A stretch of 32,523 nucleotides of DNA from Betaproteobacteria bacterium. Its GTDB lineage: Bacteria; Pseudomonadota; Gammaproteobacteria; Burkholderiales; SG8-39. How positions within the stretch are numbered: position 1 is the first letter of the stretch; each line of letters begins with the position of its first letter. The stretch is taken from positions 1-32,523 of the forward strand of contig VBCH01000220.1 in the NCBI GenBank assembly GCA_005884455.1, in the 5' to 3' direction. Shown piece after piece: positions 8,857 to 17,325 of this stretch. A model generated the notes under the pieces. It was not told where the DNA came from. It saw only the letters and a program-made list of their open reading frames with translations, and searched no databases. Made by a program: the position numbers and the translations under genes.

Positions 8857-10167
8857 TCACTGCAGCTCTTCCAGCCGGATCCTCGTCACCCTGCCCGTCA
8901 CCACCGGCAGCTTCTCGATCTTGCCGATCGCGGTATTGATGCTCTTCTCGCGCGTCTGGTGGGTGAGCATGATGATGTCGACCTGCCTTTCACCCTTGGC
9001 CGGCTCGCGCTGCACCATGGCGTTGATGGAAATCGAAGCGTCGGCGAGGATGCGCGAGATGTCCGCGAGCACCCCCGGGCGGTCTTCGACCTGCATGCGC
9101 AGGTAATACGCGGTCACGACCTCGTCCATCGGCAGCACCTTGAGGCTGGACATGCGGTCGGGCTGGAACGCAAGATGCGGCACTCGCTGCTCCGGGTCGG
9201 CGGTGTGCAGGCGCGTGACGTCCACGAGGTCGGCCACTACCGCGCTCCCCGTGGGCTCGGCGCCGGCGCCCGCACCGTAGTACAGGGTCGGCCCGACCGC
9301 GTCGCCTTTTACCAGCACGGCGTTCATTACTCCCTCGACGTTGGCGATCAGGCGTTTCGCCGGAATCAGCGTCGGGTGCACGCGCAGCTCTATGCCTTTG
9401 TCCGTCCGCTTGGTGATGCCCAGCAGCTTGATCCGGTAGCCGAGCTGCTCGGCGTAGCGGATGTCTGCTTGAGTGAGCTTCGCGATTCCTTCCCTGTAGC
9501 ACTTGTCGAGCTGCATCGGGATGCCGAAGGCGATCGCCGCCATGATGGTGAGCTTGTGCGCGGCGTCCACGCCTTCGATGTCGAAGGTCGGGTCGGCCTC
9601 GGCATAGCCGCGTTTTTGCGCTTCCTCGAGCACCGCGATGAAGGGAAGCCCCTTGTCGCGCATCTCAGAGAGGATGAAGTTCGAGGTGCCGTTGATGATC
9701 CCCGCGATCCATTCGATGCGGTTCGCGGTGAGGCCTTCGCGCAGCGCCTTGATGATGGGAATGCCGCCCGCGACCGCGCCCTCGAAGGCGACCATCACGC
9801 CCTTCTTCTGCGCGGCGGCGAAGATCTCGTTGCCGTGGGTGGCGAGCAGCGCCTTGTTCGCGGTGACCACGTGCTTGCCGTTGTCGACCGCGGCGAGGAT
9901 GAGATCTTTGGCGACCGTGACCCCGCCGACCAGCTCGATCACGATGTCGATCTCGGGATCGCGCACGACTTCGAACGCGTCCGCCGTGACGCGAGCCTTG
10001 CCGCCTGTCAGCTTCTTCGCCTTCGCCGTCTCCTTGTCCGCGACGACGCTGATGCGGATGTCGCGGCCGGCGCGGCGCGAGATCTCCTCCCGGTTGCGCG
10101 CGAGCACCGCCCAGGTGCCCCCGCCTACCGTGCCGATGCCGAGCAGGCCCACGTTGATCGGCTTCAT
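8857..10167 (-). CDS. hom: Homoserine dehydrogenase
   Basis: This cytoplasmic enzyme reduces aspartate semialdehyde to homoserine at the branch to threonine and methionine. The 436-residue monofunctional form has an N-terminal dinucleotide-binding fold (GLLGIGTVGGG), the catalytic domain with the NGTSNFILSEM and EADPTFDIEGVDAAHK signatures, and a C-terminal ACT domain from about residue 350 (YYLRMQVEDRPGVLADIS) that usually mediates threonine feedback. The ATG at 10167 overlaps the stop of the upstream acetyltransferase as ATGA; the longer open frame upstream belongs to a shadow. It sits between alaC/GNAT and thrC, an arrangement familiar in Beta- and Gammaproteobacteria. Confidence 0.98.
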   Translation of the reverse strand: MKPINVGLLGIGTVGGGTWAVLARNREEISRRAGRDIRISVVADKETAKAKKLTGGKARVTADAFEVVRDPEIDIVIELVGGVTVAKDLILAAVDNGKHVVTANKALLATHGNEIFAAAQKKGVMVAFEGAVAGGIPIIKALREGLTANRIEWIAGIINGTSNFILSEMRDKGLPFIAVLEEAQKRGYAEADPTFDIEGVDAAHKLTIMAAIAFGIPMQLDKCYREGIAKLTQADIRYAEQLGYRIKLLGITKRTDKGIELRVHPTLIPAKRLIANVEGVMNAVLVKGDAVGPTLYYGAGAGAEPTGSAVVADLVDVTRLHTADPEQRVPHLAFQPDRMSSLKVLPMDEVVTAYYLRMQVEDRPGVLADISRILADASISINAMVQREPAKGERQVDIIMLTHQTREKSINTAIGKIEKLPVVTGRVTRIRLEELQ

Positions 10168-10604
10168 CCGAGCGGCTTCCTGAAGTGGAACGAGCTCACC
10201 ACCATCCCCTCGCGGAAATAGAACTTGTGCGCCTGCACTCGCTGCGTACCCGAGTCGAGCGTATACGCCTCGCAGTCCGCCGCCCGCGCGAGCCCCTGCA
10301 GGTGCTCCATCAGCGCCCGGCCGACCCCCCTGGAGCGCAGTTTCTCGTCGGTCACGAGGTCGTCGACATAGAGGTGAAGTCCCTCGAAGGTGTTCTCGCT
10401 GATGCGGTATACGGCGACGCCGAGCACGGCGCCTCCTTCCGTCGCGACGCACATGCGCGCGCCGCCGGCGAACACGCGCCTCATCTTGCCCTCGTAATCG
10501 GCGGGCAGCGCCGTCCGGAGCTGGCGGTGGACGCCTTCCGCCCTCTTCAACCATGCGGGCTCGACGACCCTGCCTGCGTCGTCGGTGATGTGGACGATGT
10601 TCAC
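10164..10604 (-). CDS. GNAT family N-acetyltransferase
   Basis: This 146-residue protein of the GCN5-related acetyltransferase fold transfers an acetyl group from acetyl-CoA. Motif A is visible as [22 protein letters not shown], whose RSRGVG is the pyrophosphate-binding R/Q-x-x-G-x-G. A C-terminal YTLDSG and KFYFREGM region matches motif B. Start is GTG at 10604, overlapping the alaC stop as GTGA, and the stop overlaps the hom start as ATGA, so it is embedded in the alaC-hom-thrC transcript. The substrate is unknown. Membership of an amino acid operon suggests an amino acid, a small amine or an enzyme regulator. Confidence 0.88.
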   Translation of the reverse strand: MNIVHITDDAGRVVEPAWLKRAEGVHRQLRTALPADYEGKMRRVFAGGARMCVATEGGAVLGVAVYRISENTFEGLHLYVDDLVTDEKLRSRGVGRALMEHLQGLARAADCEAYTLDSGTQRVQAHKFYFREGMVVSSFHFRKPLG

Positions 10605-11791
10605 GGCTTGAGCCGCCCGTCCTTGCGTAGCATTTCCCTGATGCCGCGGATCGCCTGGCGCGAGCGGGCCTCGTTCTCGATGAGCGCGATGCGCACGTGG
10701 TCGTCGCCGTAATCGCCGAAGCCGACCCCCGGCGACACTGCGACTTTCGCGTCTTTCAATATCTTCTTGGCGAATTCGAGCGAGCCGAGCTTCGCGTAGG
10801 CTTCGGGAATCTTCGCCCAGAGGTACATCGAGGCTTTCGGATTCTCGACCATCCAGCCGGCTTCGTGCAGGCCGCGCACCATGACGTCGCGGCGCTTCTG
10901 GTATTTCATGCGGTGCTCCTCGACGCAGTCCTGCGGGCCTTCCAGCGCCACGATCGAGGCGACCTGGATCGGCGTGAAAGTGCCGTAATCGTGATAGCTC
11001 TTGATGCGCGCGAGGGCGTTGACGAGGTCCTTGTTGCCGACCATGAAGCCGATGCGCCAGCCCGCCATGTTGTAACTCTTCGACATGGTGAAGAATTCCA
11101 CCGCGATGTCGCGCGCGCCGGCGACCTGCATGATCGAAGGCGCCTTCCAGCCGTCGAAGGTGATATCGGCATACGCGAGATCGTGGACGACGAGGATGTC
11201 GTGGGCCTTGGCGAGCGCGATCACGCGCTCGAAGAAATCCAGCTCCACGCATTTCGCGGTCGGGTTCGACGGAAAACCGATCACCAGCATCTTGGGCTTG
11301 GGAATCAGCTCGCGGATCGCGCGCTCCAGCTCGTCGAAAAAATCCACCTCCACAGTCATGCGCACCGAGCGGATGTCGGCGCCGGCGATGATCGCCCCGT
11401 AGATGTGGATCGGGTAGCTCGGGTTGGGAACGAGCACCGTGTCGCCGCGGTCGAGCGTGGCGAGCATCAGGTGCGCGAGGCCCTCCTTCGATCCGATGGT
11501 GACGATCGCTTCCGAATCCGGGTCGAACGCGACGCCGTAGCGACGCTGGTACCAGGCGCAGATCGCGCGGCGCAGCCGCGGGATTCCCTTCGAGACCGAG
11601 TAGCCGTGCGTGTCGCTGCGCTGCGCGGCCTCGACGAGCTTCGCGACGATGTGCGCGGGCGTGGGCCCGTCGGGGTTGCCCATGCTCATGTCGATGACGT
11701 CCTCGCCCGCGCGGCGCGCCGCCATCTTCAACTCGTTGGTGATGTTGAAGACGTAGGGAGGAAGACGCTCGATTCGGGCAAACTTTCTCAT
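10601..11791 (-). CDS. alaC: Alanine-type aminotransferase AlaC
   Basis: This fold-type I PLP aminotransferase is similar to AlaC, which makes alanine from pyruvate and glutamate. The 396-residue product has the expected N-terminus ([15 protein letters not shown]), the PLP-site residues N176 (SNPTAK), D204 and Y207 (HDLAYADI), and the Schiff-base lysine K238 in [14 protein letters not shown]. Start is ATG 11791; the Shine-Dalgarno sequence is weak. The product could also accept related substrates, and some annotations call this gene a general aminotransferase. It is the first gene of the minus-strand cluster and is divergent from the Mth938/arn operon, with a 97-base spacer between the two starts. 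Confidence 0.94.
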   Translation of the reverse strand: MRKFARIERLPPYVFNITNELKMAARRAGEDVIDMSMGNPDGPTPAHIVAKLVEAAQRSDTHGYSVSKGIPRLRRAICAWYQRRYGVAFDPDSEAIVTIGSKEGLAHLMLATLDRGDTVLVPNPSYPIHIYGAIIAGADIRSVRMTVEVDFFDELERAIRELIPKPKMLVIGFPSNPTAKCVELDFFERVIALAKAHDILVVHDLAYADITFDGWKAPSIMQVAGARDIAVEFFTMSKSYNMAGWRIGFMVGNKDLVNALARIKSYHDYGTFTPIQVASIVALEGPQDCVEEHRMKYQKRRDVMVRGLHEAGWMVENPKASMYLWAKIPEAYAKLGSLEFAKKILKDAKVAVSPGVGFGDYGDDHVRIALIENEARSRQAIRGIREMLRKDGRLKP

Positions 11792-11853
11792 GTCGCGCGG
11801 GATTTTCTAAGGAGTGCGGCGGGCTTTCCGAGCCGCGCTGCGCTGCAAAAAGT

Positions 11854-11859
11854 TATAAT
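11854..11859 (+). promoter_or_regulatory. Candidate -10 element of the Mth938-arn operon
   Basis: A perfect TATAAT sits 29 bases before the TTG start of the Mth938-domain gene, in the alaC divergent spacer. The -35 region at proper spacing (about 11831-11836) is poor. The element partly overlaps a TTATAA palindrome that could serve as a -10 in either direction. No PmrA-type CTTAAG repeat is seen. Confidence 0.4.
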
Positions 11860-11888
11860 GTTACCGGACACTTACAGCACGGGCAAAC

Positions 11889-12260
11889 TTGAAACTGCAT
11901 CTCGATCCCGAGACCGCCAAGAACGCCATCACCGGCTATGGCGATGGCTACGTGATGGTCAACCGGCAGAGGTTCGAGCGCAGCCTGGTGGTGCTGCCGG
12001 ATCGCATCCTCCTCGACTGGCCGCCGAACCGATTCGACGACCTCGCGCCCGAGCACCTGGCGGCGCTCGCCGCCCTGGACCGGGAAATCATCCTGCTCGG
12101 AACCGGGGCGCGGCTGCGCTTTCCCCGCCCGGAAATCATGCAGTCCCTGTTGCGGTCCGGAGTCGGCGTGGAAGTCATGGACGTGCAGGCGGCCTGCCGC
12201 ACCTACAACATTCTCCTCGCCGAAGACCGCAGGGTCGCCGCGGCCTTGCTGATCGGGTGA
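11889..12260 (+). CDS. Mth938-like domain-containing protein
   Basis: This is a 123-residue cytoplasmic protein of the Mth938/Xcc1710/DUF498 fold. The N-terminus with ITGYGDGYVMVN and RFERSLVVLPDRI, the mid-block EIILLGTGARLRFP and a C-terminal VMDVQAACRTYNIL are typical of the group, to which the complex I assembly factor NDUFAF3 also belongs. The bacterial role is unknown. A TTG at 11889 is the only start consistent with the family N-terminus; no ATG or GTG precedes it in frame, and no good Shine-Dalgarno sequence is seen. Its stop overlaps the arnT start as GTGA. It is therefore the first gene of the arn operon. Confidence 0.85.
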   Translation: MKLHLDPETAKNAITGYGDGYVMVNRQRFERSLVVLPDRILLDWPPNRFDDLAPEHLAALAALDREIILLGTGARLRFPRPEIMQSLLRSGVGVEVMDVQAACRTYNILLAEDRRVAAALLIG

Positions 12261-13915
12261 ATTCGACGATTTCCAGGCGCTGGCCGTGGATCCTGCTTGC
12301 CGTCTTCGCGGCCGGCTGGTTCTGCAATCTCGGTTATCGCCACCTCGTCAAGCCCGACGAGGGCCGCTACGCGGAGATTCCGCGCGAGATGGTCGAAAGC
12401 GGCGACTGGCTCACGCCGCGCCTGAATGGCTACAAGTACTTCGAGAAGCCGCCCCTGCAGTACTGGGTGACGGCGGCCGCGTTCGCCGCGTTCGGCCAGA
12501 GCGAGTGGGCGGCCCGACTGTGGCCGGGCCTGACCGGATTTTTGGGCGTGCTGCTGGTGTTCTGGGCGGGCGAGCGCCTGTTTGCGCCGCCGGCCGGCCT
12601 GTGCGGCGCGGCGGTGGCTGCGAGTTGCGCCCTTTACGCCGCTGTCGGCCATATCCTGACGCTGGACATGGCCCTGACTTTTTTCATCTCGGCGTCGGTA
12701 TTCGCGTTTGCCGTCGCGCAGCAGGACTCCGGAGAGGGCGACCGACGCCGCTGGATGCTCCTCGCCTGGGCGGCCGCGGCGCTCGCTGTCATGACCAAGG
12801 GACTCATCGGGATCGTGCTTCCCGTGGGTGCAGTCGCGGCCTACGTCCTGCTTCACCGCGACTGGAGGCTGCTCTCGCGGCTGCACCTCATCCAAGGCGG
12901 GTTCTTGTTCCTCGCGATCGCGGCGCCGTGGTTCATCGCGGTTTCTCTCGCCAACCCGGAATTCGCGCGTTTCTTCTTCATCCACGAGCACTTCGAGCGC
13001 TTCGCCACCCGGGAGCACGGACGCTATCAGCCCGTGTGGTATTTCGTTCCGGTGCTGCTCGCCGGAATCCTCCCGTGGATCGTGGGCCTCTTCCCCGCCC
13101 TCGGGCGCGCATGGACGCGCGTTCCCGAAATCCGTTTCCAGCCGCGGCGTTTCCTGCTTCTGTGGTGCGTGGTCGTCTTCGCGTTCTTTTCCGCGTCGGA
13201 CTCCAAGCTCGGCTCCTACATCCTGCCCATATTTCCGGCGCTGGCCCTGTTGATCGGAATCCATCTCGCCTCCGCGAGCCCGCGCTTCGCACTGATACAG
13301 GGCCTGGCCGCCGCCCTGCTCGGGATCGCGCTCGCTGGCGTGTCGCTTTGGGCTTCGGCCAATCTCCCGAAGGCTCTGGTCCTGCTCGAGACCGATCTCC
13401 CGCCGGAACTGTACGCGGGGTACCTGCCCTGGCTCGCCGTCGGGGGCATCGTGCTGGCCGCGGCGGGAATCGCTTCCGCGTCGCTGTGCGGCCGGCGCAC
13501 CGCCGCCGCATTGACTCTCTCCCTCGGCGGCCTCGCCTGGGTGCAGATCGTGTTGTCGGGACACGAGACGCTTGCTCCGGCTTTTTCCGCGTATCATGTC
13601 GTCCAGAAAATCCGGGGCGATGTGAAGCCGGACGTTCCTTTTTACGTGGTGAAGACCTTCGATCACACTTTGCTGTTCTACCTGGGCCGAACCGTGACGA
13701 TGGTTGTCAACAAGGACGAGTTGGCGCAGCCGATCGCGTGGGAGCCGCGCGACTACCTGCCGGACACCGCGGCGTTCGCGCGCGCCTGGACAGCCGACCG
13801 CGAAGCGTTCGCAATGTTCAACGCGAACGACCTCGACGCGTTCCTCAAGTCGCACCCGGTCCCCATGCAAATCGTCGCGCGCGATGCCCGCCGCGTCATC
13901 GTGAAAAAACCGTGA
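12257..13915 (+). CDS. arnT: Lipid A Ara4N transferase ArnT-like glycosyltransferase
   Basis: This is an integral membrane glycosyltransferase of the ArnT/PMT family (GT83) that moves 4-amino-4-deoxy-L-arabinose from undecaprenyl phosphate to lipid A on the periplasmic side of the inner membrane. The 552-residue product shows the family N-terminus: a first membrane helix, then the periplasmic loop DEGRYAEIPREMVESGDWLTP and YKYFEKPPLQYW, carrying the catalytic acidic residues. About a dozen hydrophobic segments and a small C-terminal soluble domain follow. Start is GTG 12257, overlapping the preceding stop (GTGA); its own stop overlaps the next start in the same way. The surrounding arn genes make the Ara4N donor specificity likely. 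Confidence 0.9.
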   Translation: MNSTISRRWPWILLAVFAAGWFCNLGYRHLVKPDEGRYAEIPREMVESGDWLTPRLNGYKYFEKPPLQYWVTAAAFAAFGQSEWAARLWPGLTGFLGVLLVFWAGERLFAPPAGLCGAAVAASCALYAAVGHILTLDMALTFFISASVFAFAVAQQDSGEGDRRRWMLLAWAAAALAVMTKGLIGIVLPVGAVAAYVLLHRDWRLLSRLHLIQGGFLFLAIAAPWFIAVSLANPEFARFFFIHEHFERFATREHGRYQPVWYFVPVLLAGILPWIVGLFPALGRAWTRVPEIRFQPRRFLLLWCVVVFAFFSASDSKLGSYILPIFPALALLIGIHLASASPRFALIQGLAAALLGIALAGVSLWASANLPKALVLLETDLPPELYAGYLPWLAVGGIVLAAAGIASASLCGRRTAAALTLSLGGLAWVQIVLSGHETLAPAFSAYHVVQKIRGDVKPDVPFYVVKTFDHTLLFYLGRTVTMVVNKDELAQPIAWEPRDYLPDTAAFARAWTADREAFAMFNANDLDAFLKSHPVPMQIVARDARRVIVKKP

Positions 13916-14283
13916 ACGCGGCGAGCTGGGCTTTCCTCTTCACGGGCGTGCTGCTCAACGCGGCGGCGCAGCTGCTGCTCAAGGCGGGCACCAACGTCGT
14001 GGGCCATTTCGAGTTCAGCGCGCAGAACATCGTCCCCGTCGGCATGAAGCTCGCCTTCGAGCCGCACATCGCGGGCGGGCTCGCGTGCTACGTGGTGAGC
14101 GTGGCGGCCTGGATCCTGGGCCTGTCGCGCGTCGACGTTTCGATCGCTTATCCGATGCTTTCGATCGGGTACGTCGTGAATGCGGTCGCGGCCTGGTACC
14201 TGTTCGGCGAATCGTTCACGGCGCAGAAACTGATCGGCATCGCCTTTATCGTCGCGGGCGTGTTTCTCGTCGCGCGCTCCTAG
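13912..14283 (+). CDS. ArnE/ArnF-like undecaprenyl-P-Ara4N flippase subunit
   Basis: This 123-residue protein has four predicted membrane helices of the EamA/small multidrug resistance type. The N-terminal LLNAAAQLLLKAG segment and the C-terminal SIAYPMLSIGYVVNAVAAWYLFGE segment are characteristic of ArnE/ArnF, which flip undecaprenyl-phosphate-Ara4N across the inner membrane. E. coli uses two such proteins as a heterodimer; only one is present here, so it may form a homodimer. Start is GTG 13912, overlapping the arnT stop. The last base of its TAG stop is the first base of the arnB GTG. Position between arnT and arnB supports the assignment; ArnE versus ArnF cannot be settled. Confidence 0.82.
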   Translation: MNAASWAFLFTGVLLNAAAQLLLKAGTNVVGHFEFSAQNIVPVGMKLAFEPHIAGGLACYVVSVAAWILGLSRVDVSIAYPMLSIGYVVNAVAAWYLFGESFTAQKLIGIAFIVAGVFLVARS

Positions 14284-15413
14284 TGAACTTCCTTCCCTTC
14301 GCGCGGCCGACCATCGACGAGGCCATGATCACCGCCGTCGCAGACACGCTGCGCAGCCGCTGGATCGTCACCGGACCCCGCGTCGCGGCGTTCGAAAAGG
14401 CGCTGTCGGAGCGCTTCGGCGGGCGGCCGGTCCGCGCTCTCACCTCCGCGACGGCGGCGATGCAGGTGGCCCTCGAGCTGCTCGGCATCGGGCCGGGCGA
14501 CGAGGTGATCATCCCCGCCCAGAGCTTCTTCGTGACCGGCAACGTGGTCGAGCGCGCCGGCGCGACCGCCGTGTTCGTCGACGTGAGCCTCGCCTCGCGC
14601 AACATCGACCTTGCGCAGGCGGAGGCTGCGGTCACGCCGAAGACGCGCCTGCTCTTTCCGACGCATTACAACGCCCCGCTCGATGCCGATGCCCTCGAGG
14701 CCTTCGCCAGGCGCTACAAGGTGCGCGTCCTCGAGGACGCGGCCCTCGCGATCGGATCGCGCACCGCACGCGGCCCGGTGGGGGCGACGGGCGACATCGT
14801 GTCGTTCAGCTTCCATCCCAACAAGAACATGACCACCATCGAGGGCGGGGCCCTTGCGCTCAACGACGAGCGCGAGGCGGCGATCGTGGACGAACTGCGC
14901 TTCCACGGCATCAGGCGCCTTCCCGACGGCACGCGCGACGTGGAGCGCGCGGGGGTCAAGTACAACTTCTCCGACGTGTCGGCGCGACTGGGCCTGGAGC
15001 AGCTCGCGCACCTGGAGGACTGGTGCCGCGCCCGCGCGCGGCTCGCGCAGCACTACTTCGAGTGCCTCGCGGGCGACGACCTGCTCGCGCCCGAGCGACT
15101 GCCGCCGCGCGACAACCCCGGGCACAGCTGGAACATGTTCGCGGTGCTGCTGCCGCTGCAGGCGCTGCGCAGCACCCGCAAAGCGTTCATGGACGCGATG
15201 CACAAGGAAGGCATCGGCACCGGCGTCTCCTACGAGGCGATCCACCTCACCACGCTCTTCCGCAACAAGGGGTTCCGCGAGGGCATGTTCCCGGTCTCGG
15301 AGCGCATCGCGCGCGAGACGGTCACCCTGCCGCTGTTTCCCGAGATGCGCGAAACGGACGTCGAGCGCGTGTGCGAGAGCATGAAGCGCGTGATGCGCCG
15401 CAAGGCCGCCTGA
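14283..15413 (+). CDS. arnB: UDP-Ara4N aminotransferase ArnB (DegT/DnrJ family)
   Basis: This PLP enzyme transfers an amino group from glutamate to UDP-4-keto-pentose to give UDP-L-Ara4N. The 376-residue product begins FLPFARPTID and then SRWIVTGPRV, as in ArnB. It has the PLP aspartate D152 in LEDAALAIGS and the Schiff-base lysine K181 in SFHPNKNMTTIEGG, followed by KYNFSDVSARLG. Start is GTG 14283, sharing one base with the previous stop codon. The gene is followed after a single base by arnC. DegT-family enzymes also serve other sugar pathways, but the operon fixes the likely substrate. Confidence 0.92.
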   Translation: MNFLPFARPTIDEAMITAVADTLRSRWIVTGPRVAAFEKALSERFGGRPVRALTSATAAMQVALELLGIGPGDEVIIPAQSFFVTGNVVERAGATAVFVDVSLASRNIDLAQAEAAVTPKTRLLFPTHYNAPLDADALEAFARRYKVRVLEDAALAIGSRTARGPVGATGDIVSFSFHPNKNMTTIEGGALALNDEREAAIVDELRFHGIRRLPDGTRDVERAGVKYNFSDVSARLGLEQLAHLEDWCRARARLAQHYFECLAGDDLLAPERLPPRDNPGHSWNMFAVLLPLQALRSTRKAFMDAMHKEGIGTGVSYEAIHLTTLFRNKGFREGMFPVSERIARETVTLPLFPEMRETDVERVCESMKRVMRRKAA

Positions 15414-15414
15414 C

Positions 15415-16395
15415 ATGGCCGCGCCCCGGCTCTCCGTCGTCATTCCCGTCTACAACGAGGAAGCGGTCCTGCCGGCGCTGTTCGCGCGACTGTATCCGGC
15501 GCTGGACGCGCTCGGGGCGAGCTACGAGGTCATTTTCATCAACGACGGCAGCGTGGACCGCTCGGCGGCGCTGCTGCGCGGGCAGTTCGAGATTCGCCCC
15601 GATGCGACCCGCGTGATCCTGTTCAACGGCAACTTCGGCCAGCATCTCGCCATCATGGCCGGGTTCGAGGCGAGCCGCGGCGAGCGCGTGGTCACGCTCG
15701 ACGCGGACCTGCAGAACCCCCCGGAGGAAATCGCGAAGCTCCTCGCCAAAATGGACGAAGGCTACGATTACGTCGGCTCCGTACGCCTCGAGCGGCAGGA
15801 CACGGCTTTCCGACGCGGCGCGTCGCGGCTGATGAACGCCGTCCGCGAGCGCATCACCCGCATCCGCATGACAGATCAGGGGTGCATGCTGCGCGCCTAC
15901 AGCCGCGACATCGTCGCCGCGATCAACAGCTGCCGCGAAGTCAACACCTTTATCCCCGCTCTCGCCTATACGTTCGCGCAGCGCCCGACCGAAATCGAGG
16001 TGGCGCACGAGGAGCGCGCCGCCGGCGAGTCGAAGTATTCGCTTTACGGCCTCGTCAGGCTCAACTTCGATCTCGTCACCGCGTTCTCCGTGATGCCCCT
16101 GCAGCTGTTCTCGCTTTCGGGAATCGCGATAGCTCTGTTGTCTGTGACGTTCGTGATTGTCCTCGCCGTCCGCCGCCTGGTGGTCGGACCCGAGGCGGAA
16201 GGCGTGTTCACGCTGTTCGGCATCGCGTTCTTCCTGATCGGCGTCACCTTGTTCGGCATCGGCCTGCTGGGCGAATACGTGGGCCGCATCTACGAGCAGG
16301 TGCGGCAGCGGCCGCGCTACCTCGTGCAGGCCGTTCTGGAACGCAAGGACGCTGTCTCGGAACCGCCGAAACAGCGTCAAATCGTAACCGGTTGA
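15415..16395 (+). CDS. arnC: Undecaprenyl-phosphate Ara4FN transferase ArnC
   Basis: This GT2-family transferase attaches 4-formamido-arabinose from UDP to undecaprenyl phosphate at the cytoplasmic face. The 326-residue protein has an N-terminal GT-A domain with LSVVIPVYNEE, FINDGSVD, the metal-binding DADLQNP (D96, D98) and DQGCMLRAY. Two C-terminal membrane helices follow at about 231-251 and 265-286, flanked by the ESKYS loop and the GEYVGRIYEQ tail, as in ArnC. Start is ATG 15415, one base after the arnB stop. It is in the expected order before the formyltransferase. The similar DPM1/GtrB group is an alternative, made unlikely by the neighbours and the ESKYS motif. Confidence 0.93.
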   Translation: MAAPRLSVVIPVYNEEAVLPALFARLYPALDALGASYEVIFINDGSVDRSAALLRGQFEIRPDATRVILFNGNFGQHLAIMAGFEASRGERVVTLDADLQNPPEEIAKLLAKMDEGYDYVGSVRLERQDTAFRRGASRLMNAVRERITRIRMTDQGCMLRAYSRDIVAAINSCREVNTFIPALAYTFAQRPTEIEVAHEERAAGESKYSLYGLVRLNFDLVTAFSVMPLQLFSLSGIAIALLSVTFVIVLAVRRLVVGPEAEGVFTLFGIAFFLIGVTLFGIGLLGEYVGRIYEQVRQRPRYLVQAVLERKDAVSEPPKQRQIVTG

Positions 16396-16398
16396 AGA

Positions 16399-17316
16399 GT
16401 GACGAGCGCGGTCGTCTTCGCCTATCACGACGTCGGCTGCCGCTGCCTCGGAGTTCTCCTCGATGAGCGGATCGAAGTGCCTCTCGTAGTGACGCACCGG
16501 GACAGTCCTGATGAGAGCATCTGGTTCGCGAGCGTCGCGGAGCTCGCGCGCGGACGGGCGATCGACACCATCACACCCGACGACCCCAACGCGCCGGAAA
16601 TCGTCGAGACGATCCGCGGCCTGCGTCCGGATTTCGTTTTTTCGTTCTACTACCGCCTGATGCTCGGCGCGCAGGTCCTCGCGATCCCCGCAAGGGGCGC
16701 ATTCAACATGCACGGCTCGCTCCTTCCGAAGTACCGCGGGCGCGCGCCGGTCAACTGGGCGATCATCCACGGCGAGACCGAGACCGGCGCGACCCTGCAC
16801 GAGATGGTGGAGAAGCCCGACGCGGGACGCATCGTCGACCAGGAAGCCGTCGCCATCCTGCCGGACGAGCTCGCCGTCGAGGTTTTTAGGAACGTTACCG
16901 GAGCGGCCGAGCGCGTCCTCAGGCGCAGCCTGCCGAAACTCGTCGACGGCAGCGCGGTTCTTCGCGCGCAGGATCTTTCCCGGGGCGGCTATTTCGGCGG
17001 CCGCCGACCCGAAGACGGGCGCATCGATTGGAGCGCTCCCGCGAAGCGGGTGCACGACCTGGTTCGCGCCGTCGCGCCGCCCTATCCCGGCGCGTTCACC
17101 GAAGCGGACGGGGCGCAACTGCGGCTGCTGCGGACGCGGCGGCGGGCGCAGAAGAGCGGCGCAGGCGCGTTCCTCTACGCGAACGGCGGCCGCTGCTACG
17201 CCACATGCGCCGACGGAGAGGTCCTCGAGCTCGTCGATCTGGAACTGGACGGCCGGCCGCTCTCCGCGCAAGAATTCGCCAATCGCATCGGGGATCGCAG
17301 GATCCCGCTGCATTAG
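16399..17316 (+). CDS. UDP-Ara4N formyltransferase (ArnA N-terminal half)
   Basis: This enzyme formylates UDP-Ara4N with N10-formyltetrahydrofolate. The 305-residue protein equals the N-terminal half of enterobacterial ArnA. It begins VVFAYHDVGC and has the catalytic Asn103-His105 in NMHGSLLPKYRGRAPVNW and Asp141 in KPDAGRI, matching N102/H104/D140 of E. coli ArnA. A C-terminal Fmt-like domain follows. Start is GTG 16399 three bases after the arnC stop, without a strong Shine-Dalgarno sequence, so translation is probably coupled. It is a separate gene rather than part of a bifunctional protein; the decarboxylase is the next gene. Confidence 0.92.
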   Translation: MTSAVVFAYHDVGCRCLGVLLDERIEVPLVVTHRDSPDESIWFASVAELARGRAIDTITPDDPNAPEIVETIRGLRPDFVFSFYYRLMLGAQVLAIPARGAFNMHGSLLPKYRGRAPVNWAIIHGETETGATLHEMVEKPDAGRIVDQEAVAILPDELAVEVFRNVTGAAERVLRRSLPKLVDGSAVLRAQDLSRGGYFGGRRPEDGRIDWSAPAKRVHDLVRAVAPPYPGAFTEADGAQLRLLRTRRRAQKSGAGAFLYANGGRCYATCADGEVLELVDLELDGRPLSAQEFANRIGDRRIPLH

Positions 17317-17325
17317 GGAGTCACG

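Noticed and set aside
12203-13870. 555-codon open frame antisense to arnT
   Set aside because: Shadow of a membrane protein gene; composition is charged and Gln/Arg-rich, with no motif.
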